A stretch of DNA of 64,000 nucleotides from Parapedobacter indicus (GTDB lineage: Bacteria; Bacteroidota; Bacteroidia; Sphingobacteriales; Sphingobacteriaceae), in NCBI RefSeq assembly GCF_900113765.1, contig NZ_FOQO01000007.1:248001-312000 (forward strand), read 5' to 3'. Of this stretch, positions 59,354-64,000 are shown piece after piece. Position numbers and translations under genes: made by a program. Each line of letters starts with the position of its first letter. The stretch's first letter is position 1. Under the pieces are notes generated by a model. That model saw only the letters and a list, made by a program, of their open reading frames with translations, ran no database searches and was not told where the DNA came from.

Positions 59354-59622
59354 CACTGAGCGCTTACATAGATTACGTGATTCTGCCCATTCTGGGGTTG
59401 TCCTTGTTACTTGTTTTTATCCGGCTGGTCCGCGGACCAAGTGTGGTAGATCGTGTTGTCGCACTGGATTTGCTAATTACCATTGGCGTAAGCGTTATCA
59501 CCGTATATAGTATCAGTACACAGAAATCGACCCTTATCGATGTGGCGATGATTCTTGCACTGATTGCTTTTTTGGGCACGATTGCCTTTGCATATTATTT
59601 AGAAAAGAGAGGAAGAAAATGA
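59350..59622 (+). CDS. mnhF: Na+/H+ antiporter subunit F (MrpF/MnhF)
   Basis: The 90-residue protein has three helices, with the family block VRGPSVVDRVVALDLLITIG and the LIDVAMILALIAFLGTIAF segment. It overlaps both neighbours by 4 bases (ATGA), so translation of the three last subunits is coupled. Confidence 0.92.
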   Translation: MTLSAYIDYVILPILGLSLLLVFIRLVRGPSVVDRVVALDLLITIGVSVITVYSISTQKSTLIDVAMILALIAFLGTIAFAYYLEKRGRK

Positions 59623-59993
59623 CAGCAATTTTGATCGGCATTCTATGCACCATTGGTGCGCTGGCCATACTCATTGCGGCGATCGGTATCTTACGGATGC
59701 CAGATTTTTACCTACGTCTGTCCGTCACCGTAAAAGCCGCTACCCTGGGTGGCGGACTGTTACTGCTGTGTGCAGCGTTCTATTTTCCCGACGAGGTTTC
59801 CGTGACAACCAAAGCATTGGCCATTATTTTTTTCCTGACGCTTACGGCTCCTGTCGCCGCCCACCTCATTGCCCGGGCGGCCTATTTCATTGGTACGGAG
59901 CAATGGAAAGGCACCGTACGCGACGATCTCGCGGGTATGTACGATAAAGAAACGCACACACTCGGCAGTGGAAAAGAATCAGGGGGCGACTAG
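59619..59993 (+). CDS. mnhG: Na+/H+ antiporter subunit G (MrpG/MnhG)
   Basis: The 124-residue protein has three helices with GILRMPDFYLRLSVTVKAAT and LGGGLLLLCAAFYF, and the LTAPVAAHLIARAAYFIGTE segment. The C-terminal tail is polar. It is the last gene of a complete A-G antiporter operon. Its stop overlaps the stop region of the convergent lactonase gene by 4 bases, and no hairpin is visible between them. Confidence 0.92.
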   Translation: MTAILIGILCTIGALAILIAAIGILRMPDFYLRLSVTVKAATLGGGLLLLCAAFYFPDEVSVTTKALAIIFFLTLTAPVAAHLIARAAYFIGTEQWKGTVRDDLAGMYDKETHTLGSGKESGGD

Positions 59994-61111
59994 TCCACAA
60001 AAACCAGACATACTGGTACAGGTACAGCAATGCGATGTCCTGTATCCGTAAGCAAGCCGGTTTCGAGGTCGCGCGCAAATACGACCACTTCATCGGTGTT
60101 TTGATTGGCTACCAACAGGTATTTGCCATCCGGCGAAATCGTAAAATTCCGGGGTCCACCTCCCAGCACCGATTGGTTTCCTATTTTAGCGAGTGTGCCG
60201 TCTGCCGCGTTTACCCGATAAATAGCCAACGTATTCGCATCTCCGCGATTAGAGGCGTAAAGGAATTTGCCATCGGGTGATAAGTGAATATCGGCCGCAC
60301 CATTTTTACCGGAAAAGCCATCTTCGTTCATCTCCACTTCCTGAACGGCTTCCAACCGTTCATTCTGTTGCCGGTAAACCATCACTTTGGCTGTCATTTC
60401 CTGCACTAGGTACACCCTACTGCCATCAGCAGACTGCGCAATGTGCCGCGGACCGCCACCCGGAGCACTTTTTACAAAAGGCTGCGCCGCCGGAACCAAC
60501 GGATCTCCCCCTCCTGTCGGTTTGAAATCATAGATATTGATTTTATCCGTCCCTAGATCCTGTATGTAAATACGTGTTTGGTCGGGCGTAAAAAAGGCCG
60601 AATGTACATGCGGAGCCTGCTGTCTGCTTTTGTCCGGGCCACTTCCCTTTTGTTGGATCATCTGTTTGATCGGGCCGAGACTGCCATCATGTTCAATGGG
60701 GAATACGTTGACGCTGCCTCCGCCATAGTTTGAGATGACAACATGGCTACCGCGGCTATCCGTCGTTACGTGGCAAGGTCCGCCTCCCTCCGTCAGCTGT
60801 TGATTCAGCAAGGTAAGCTTTCCGGTAGCCTGTTCATAGGCATACGCGCTAGCCGCTCCCTCACCATCCCCATTTTCATTGGCTGCATACACATACTTCC
60901 GATCGGCACTGATGGCTAGGAAAGAAGGATTTCTGGACTCCGTTATGCTCTTCAGCGTAGTACTGCCCGTAGCCGGGTCGAAAGTATATACATAAATACC
61001 TTGGCTTTTTCCATTATTTGTATAGGTACCGATCAACAGATCAATCGGTTGGTGTTGTGCAAAAATCATGGCAGGCAATGCTAGTAAGAGAAATGTAATA
61101 GCTGTTTTCAT
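59990..61111 (-). CDS. Exported lactonase-type seven-bladed propeller protein
   Basis: The 373-residue protein has a signal peptide (TFLLLALPAMIFAQ) and a propeller of the 6-phosphogluconolactonase type: LIGTYTNNGKSQGIYVYTFD, GGPCHVTTDSRGSHVVISNY, APHVHSAFFTPDQTRIYIQD and GGGPRNFTISPDGKYLLVA. Cytoplasmic Pgl enzymes lack a signal peptide, so this exported form may act on other lactones or sugars. It converges on the Mrp operon and has no obvious partner. Confidence 0.85.
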   Translation of the reverse strand: MKTAITFLLLALPAMIFAQHQPIDLLIGTYTNNGKSQGIYVYTFDPATGSTTLKSITESRNPSFLAISADRKYVYAANENGDGEGAASAYAYEQATGKLTLLNQQLTEGGGPCHVTTDSRGSHVVISNYGGGSVNVFPIEHDGSLGPIKQMIQQKGSGPDKSRQQAPHVHSAFFTPDQTRIYIQDLGTDKINIYDFKPTGGGDPLVPAAQPFVKSAPGGGPRHIAQSADGSRVYLVQEMTAKVMVYRQQNERLEAVQEVEMNEDGFSGKNGAADIHLSPDGKFLYASNRGDANTLAIYRVNAADGTLAKIGNQSVLGGGPRNFTISPDGKYLLVANQNTDEVVVFARDLETGLLTDTGHRIAVPVPVCLVFVD

Positions 61112-61217
61112 CGAACGGGTGATAAATAAGGATCAATAATAACAAAAATTGCGGATATTCTGGCGTACCGTGCAAAAATCCGGTTTGCTTGCGAAGCTGG
61201 CCTTAACCGTTTAAAAA

Positions 61218-61260
61218 TCTCGCAAAGACGCAAAGGAAACCGCTTTGCTTCTTTGCGAGA
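61218..61260. repeat. Long hairpin repeat after the isomerase gene
   Basis: TCTCGCAAAG (61218-61227) pairs with CTTTGCGAGA (61251-61260), and CGCAAAG pairs with CTTTGC(T) inside it. The element consists of three or four AAAGACGCAAAG-like units arranged as a palindrome. It may end transcription from either side. Similar intergenic palindromes are common in Bacteroidota. Confidence 0.6.
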
Positions 61261-61293
61261 AAACTGAAGCCTGCGCATCCCGTGAAAGTTTAC

Positions 61294-62349
61294 CTAGTCG
61301 ATCCCCAACAGCCGTCGATTGCTGGCCTCGTCGGCCGCTCCACCGGCAAAATCGTCGAACGTTTTGTCCGTCACGCGGATGATGTGATCCTGGATGAATC
61401 TCGCGCCTTCGCGGGCTCCGTCTTCTGGGTGCTTCAAGGCACATTCCCACTCCATTACCGCCCAACCTTCGAAGTCGTACGCCGTCAGCTTACTGAATAT
61501 CGCTTTGAAATCCGCCTGCCCATCGCCAAGCGAACGGAATCGACCAGCACGCTCTACCCAGCCCGAATAACCGCCGTATACCCCCTGCTTACCCGTGGGG
61601 TTGAACTCTGCATCCTTTACATGGAACATCCGGATGCGCTCGTGGTAATGATCGATGTAAGCCAGGTAGTCTAAGCATTGGAGCACAAAATGTGAGGGAT
61701 CATACAATAGGCATGCTCTTGGATGATTATCTACTTTTTCCAGGAAACGTTCGTAGCTTACGCCGTCGTGCAGATCTTCGCCTGGGTGAATCTCGTAGCA
61801 TACATCCACTCCGTGCTCATCAAACACATCCAGTATCGGGCGCCAGCGTCTGGCCAATTCTTCAAATCCCGTATCCACTAGTCCCTGTGGGCGCTGAGGC
61901 CACGGATAAACCGTATGCCATAAGAGTGCGCCACTGAAGGTACCGTGTGCATTCAAGCCCAGGTTGGCAGACGCCTGAGCGGCGTATTTCAGTTGCTGCA
62001 CCGCCCACTCGGTCCGGGCCTTCGGATTGTTGTGGTACTGCGCGGGTGCAAATCCGTCAAACAGCTGATCGTATGCCGGGTGTACGGCCACTAACTGCCC
62101 TTGCAAGTGCGTAGATAGTTCGGTGATCTCCAGACCGATCTCATTTGCCAACCCTTTAATTTCATCCGCATACGTCTTACTCTCGGCAGCCTTTTGCAAA
62201 TCGAAATACGAGGTTGCCCACGTCGGAATCTGAATACCCTTGAATCCCAAACCCTTTGCCCACCGGCAAATTGCCTCAAAAGAATCAAACGGAGGTTGAT
62301 CGCCTAAAAATTGTGCCAGGAAGATCCCCGGTCCTTTTATTGTCCGCAT
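61294..62349 (-). CDS. Sugar phosphate isomerase/epimerase-like TIM-barrel protein
   Basis: The 351-residue protein has the xylose isomerase-like TIM barrel: GFKGIQIPTWATSYFDL, EIGLEITELSTHLQGQLVAV, VCYEIHPGEDLHDG (Glu and His metal ligands), LLYDPSHFVLQCLDYL and MFHVKDAEFNPTGK, with MEWECALKHPEDGA near the end. Glu, Asp, His and Glu positions fit a metal site. It is cotranscribed with the oxidoreductase encoded upstream (37-base gap), a common pairing in Bacteroidota sugar catabolism. The sugar is unknown. Confidence 0.88.
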   Translation of the reverse strand: MRTIKGPGIFLAQFLGDQPPFDSFEAICRWAKGLGFKGIQIPTWATSYFDLQKAAESKTYADEIKGLANEIGLEITELSTHLQGQLVAVHPAYDQLFDGFAPAQYHNNPKARTEWAVQQLKYAAQASANLGLNAHGTFSGALLWHTVYPWPQRPQGLVDTGFEELARRWRPILDVFDEHGVDVCYEIHPGEDLHDGVSYERFLEKVDNHPRACLLYDPSHFVLQCLDYLAYIDHYHERIRMFHVKDAEFNPTGKQGVYGGYSGWVERAGRFRSLGDGQADFKAIFSKLTAYDFEGWAVMEWECALKHPEDGAREGARFIQDHIIRVTDKTFDDFAGGAADEASNRRLLGID

Positions 62350-62386
62350 CTTTGTCTATTAAAATAAAACCATCATTTTCTATTTA

Positions 62387-63550
62387 TCACACCGTAAAAG
62401 GAGTCCACTTTTCATTGCTTTCGCTGCTGTTGACCACATTATCCAAAAATGCCATTCCGCGAACACCGTCGTCTACCGACGGAAAATCGTATCCTGTGTC
62501 TTCTTCTCCTGAGAGTTTTGCCCGCAACGCATTTGCAAACAGTTTGTACAGGTTAGCAAAGGCTTCGAGATACCCCTCTGGATGCCCCGCGGGAGTACGG
62601 CATAACGAGGCCGCTTCAGCCGACAGACCGGCTCCGTTTGCGCGGTAGATCTGCGTAGGTTTATCCAACCACCTTACCTGCAAGGTGTTGGGTTCTTGTT
62701 GATGCCATTCCAACCCTCCATTTTCGCCATAGACGCGGATTTTCAACGCATTTTCTTCGCCTGCAGCTACTTGCGAAGCGATCAGCACCCCACTTGCACC
62801 GTTATCAAACTGCAACAGCACATTGCCATCGTCGTCCAATTTCCTTCCTTCCACGTACGTATACAGCGAGGCACAGAGCTGCGTAGTCTGCAGTCCCGAG
62901 ATAAACTCAGCCAGATGCAATGCATGCGTGCCAATGTCGCCCATGCAGCCGGCTTTGCCTGATTTGGAGGGATCTGTACGCCAGGAGGCCTGCTTGTTGC
63001 TATTGTCCTGTTCCCGGCTAAGCCAACCCTGCGGGTATTCCACATAAATTTTACGGATTTTGCCCAAGGCACCGTCGCGCACCAACTGTCTGGCCTGCCT
63101 GACCATCGGATATCCAACGTACGTGTGGGTCAGTAAAAACAGCAGTCCCGTCTCATCCACCTTCTGTTTAAGTTGTTTGGCTTCCGCCAAATCAAAGGTC
63201 ATCGGCTTGTCCAACACGACGTGAAATCCGCTTTCTAATGCGAGCATTGCCGGCCCGAAGTGGACGTGATTCGGCGTAACAATACTGACAAAATCCATGC
63301 GTTCGCCTTCCGGCAACTCACGCTCCCGTTCAATCATCTCCTGAAAACTCCCATACACCCGGTTTTCCGGAAGAAACAGTGAACGCCCACTTTCTTTAGA
63401 CTTCGCCGCATCCGAACTAAACGCACCACAAACCAGTTCAATCTGATTATCCAGTTGCGCGGCTATGCGATGTACTTCACCGATGAAAGCACCCTGTCCA
63501 CCGCCTACCATTCCCATTCTTAGTTTTCGATTGACCCTGTTATTGACCAT
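62387..63550 (-). CDS. Gfo/Idh/MocA-family oxidoreductase
   Basis: The 387-residue protein has the NAD(P)-binding start KLRMGMVGGGQGAFIGEVHR, the cofactor-side block VTPNHVHFGPAMLALESGFH with VVLDKPMTFDLAEAK (the family EKP as DKP), and a C-terminal substrate domain with GCMGDIGTHALHLAEFISGL. It is likely to oxidise a sugar or inositol in step with the isomerase encoded downstream. No signal peptide is visible. Confidence 0.9.
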   Translation of the reverse strand: MVNNRVNRKLRMGMVGGGQGAFIGEVHRIAAQLDNQIELVCGAFSSDAAKSKESGRSLFLPENRVYGSFQEMIERERELPEGERMDFVSIVTPNHVHFGPAMLALESGFHVVLDKPMTFDLAEAKQLKQKVDETGLLFLLTHTYVGYPMVRQARQLVRDGALGKIRKIYVEYPQGWLSREQDNSNKQASWRTDPSKSGKAGCMGDIGTHALHLAEFISGLQTTQLCASLYTYVEGRKLDDDGNVLLQFDNGASGVLIASQVAAGEENALKIRVYGENGGLEWHQQEPNTLQVRWLDKPTQIYRANGAGLSAEAASLCRTPAGHPEGYLEAFANLYKLFANALRAKLSGEEDTGYDFPSVDDGVRGMAFLDNVVNSSESNEKWTPFTV

Positions 63551-63830
63551 ATTTTACTAATTTTAGTTAACTTTTCTGCTATCGTTGGCATTACCTTTGG
63601 TTACCGTATCCAAATTGCGTTGGAACGCCGGTACGCAAAAATAGCATTAATGCTCAAAAAACCACATGTTGCACGAAAGATTTTACGATCATCGCCGTAC
63701 GTTAATCGAATCCATCGCCTTTTATGAATAAATTGTGTTAAAATTGGTTAAAATCCCATCCCATTGACCACAAATATGTACATTAGCCTCTTGAATTATG
63801 TAAAATGATGCCGTGTTGCTTGGAAACTAG

Positions 63831-64000
63831 ATGGTTAGGGTGTTTATATCAATCGCTGTCCTTTTTGCATCGTTGCTGATGGCATGCCACCGTGAAAAGC
63901 CAAAACCATTGGCACGGTCGTTTGACCGGTTTCTCTACCCCGAAGATTTGCAAGGGGTCGTTCCTGCAGGTATTACGGGTAACGACAGCATTCAGTTGGT
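63831..64000 (+). CDS. N-terminus of a lipoprotein (partial)
   Basis: The gene continues beyond the window. Its first 56 residues have a signal peptide with lipobox (SLLMAC, Cys19), then a basic stretch and SFDRFLYPEDLQGVVPAGIT, ending in DSIQLV. This start resembles Bacteroidota periplasmic lipoproteins of the SurA/PpiC-like group, in which LYxxDL and PxGxxxxDS recur, but there is too little sequence to be sure. Confidence 0.6.
   Translation, partial: MVRVFISIAVLFASLLMACHREKPKPLARSFDRFLYPEDLQGVVPAGITGNDSIQL

Overview
The window is chromosomal DNA from a member of the Bacteroidota, most likely Sphingobacteriaceae or a close relative (the family is inference). Three things support this. Several genes carry the Bacteroidota promoter pattern (TTTG, about 19-20 bases, TAnnTTTG), for example metF, rpsP and the initiator tRNA. 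Recognisable Bacteroidota families are abundant: lipoproteins, a TonB receptor with a CarboxypepD_reg-like N-terminus, and a long-tailed S16. Intergenic regions are AT-rich with few strong Shine-Dalgarno sites.

Layout. 1-3.9 kb holds housekeeping genes: the end of glnS, metF, rimM, rpsP, era and initiator tRNA-Met. 3.9-6.2 kb is a scar next to the tRNA: a dead YoeB/RelE-like toxin remnant, a lipoprotein gene and a 1,352-bp IS4-type element with 14-bp inverted ends, a 6-bp target duplication and a frameshifted transposase. 6.2-21.1 kb is one leftward block of eleven genes (twelve with the lipoprotein cut off by the IS). It encodes secreted and membrane proteins of unknown function, two surface lipoproteins, an exported TPR-CHAT peptidase with both catalytic residues, a TPR histidine kinase and a LuxR-type regulator. 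A membrane-anchored AraC regulator is read divergently, and two identical-arm palindromes lie between them.

23.2-31.3 kb is a leftward copper-type cluster: two MbnP/MbnH-like pairs (copper-binding lipoprotein plus diheme peroxidase), a Sco protein, a Met/His-rich lipoprotein, a barrel-like exported protein starting with CDICGCG, a monoheme cytochrome lipoprotein, and two small paralogous membrane proteins sharing CxGQCVLMKKLK. I saw no methanobactin precursor. 31.4-39 kb contains a DUF4382 lipoprotein, a TonB receptor, an AraC regulator and small genes. A duplicated module occurs at 32.2 and 37.3 kb, and each copy has lost a different gene.

39-54 kb returns to housekeeping and metabolism: ilvE, miaA, CCA-adding enzyme, pdxA, rsmA, acs, and a hydroxyacid reductase-glycerate kinase pair. 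54.2-60 kb is a complete seven-gene Mrp Na+/H+ antiporter operon. 60-64 kb carries a lactonase, a sugar isomerase-like and a Gfo/Idh/MocA pair, and the start of a further lipoprotein.

The two parts most likely to hold undescribed biology are the CHAT/two-component block and the doubled MbnP/MbnH copper cluster.
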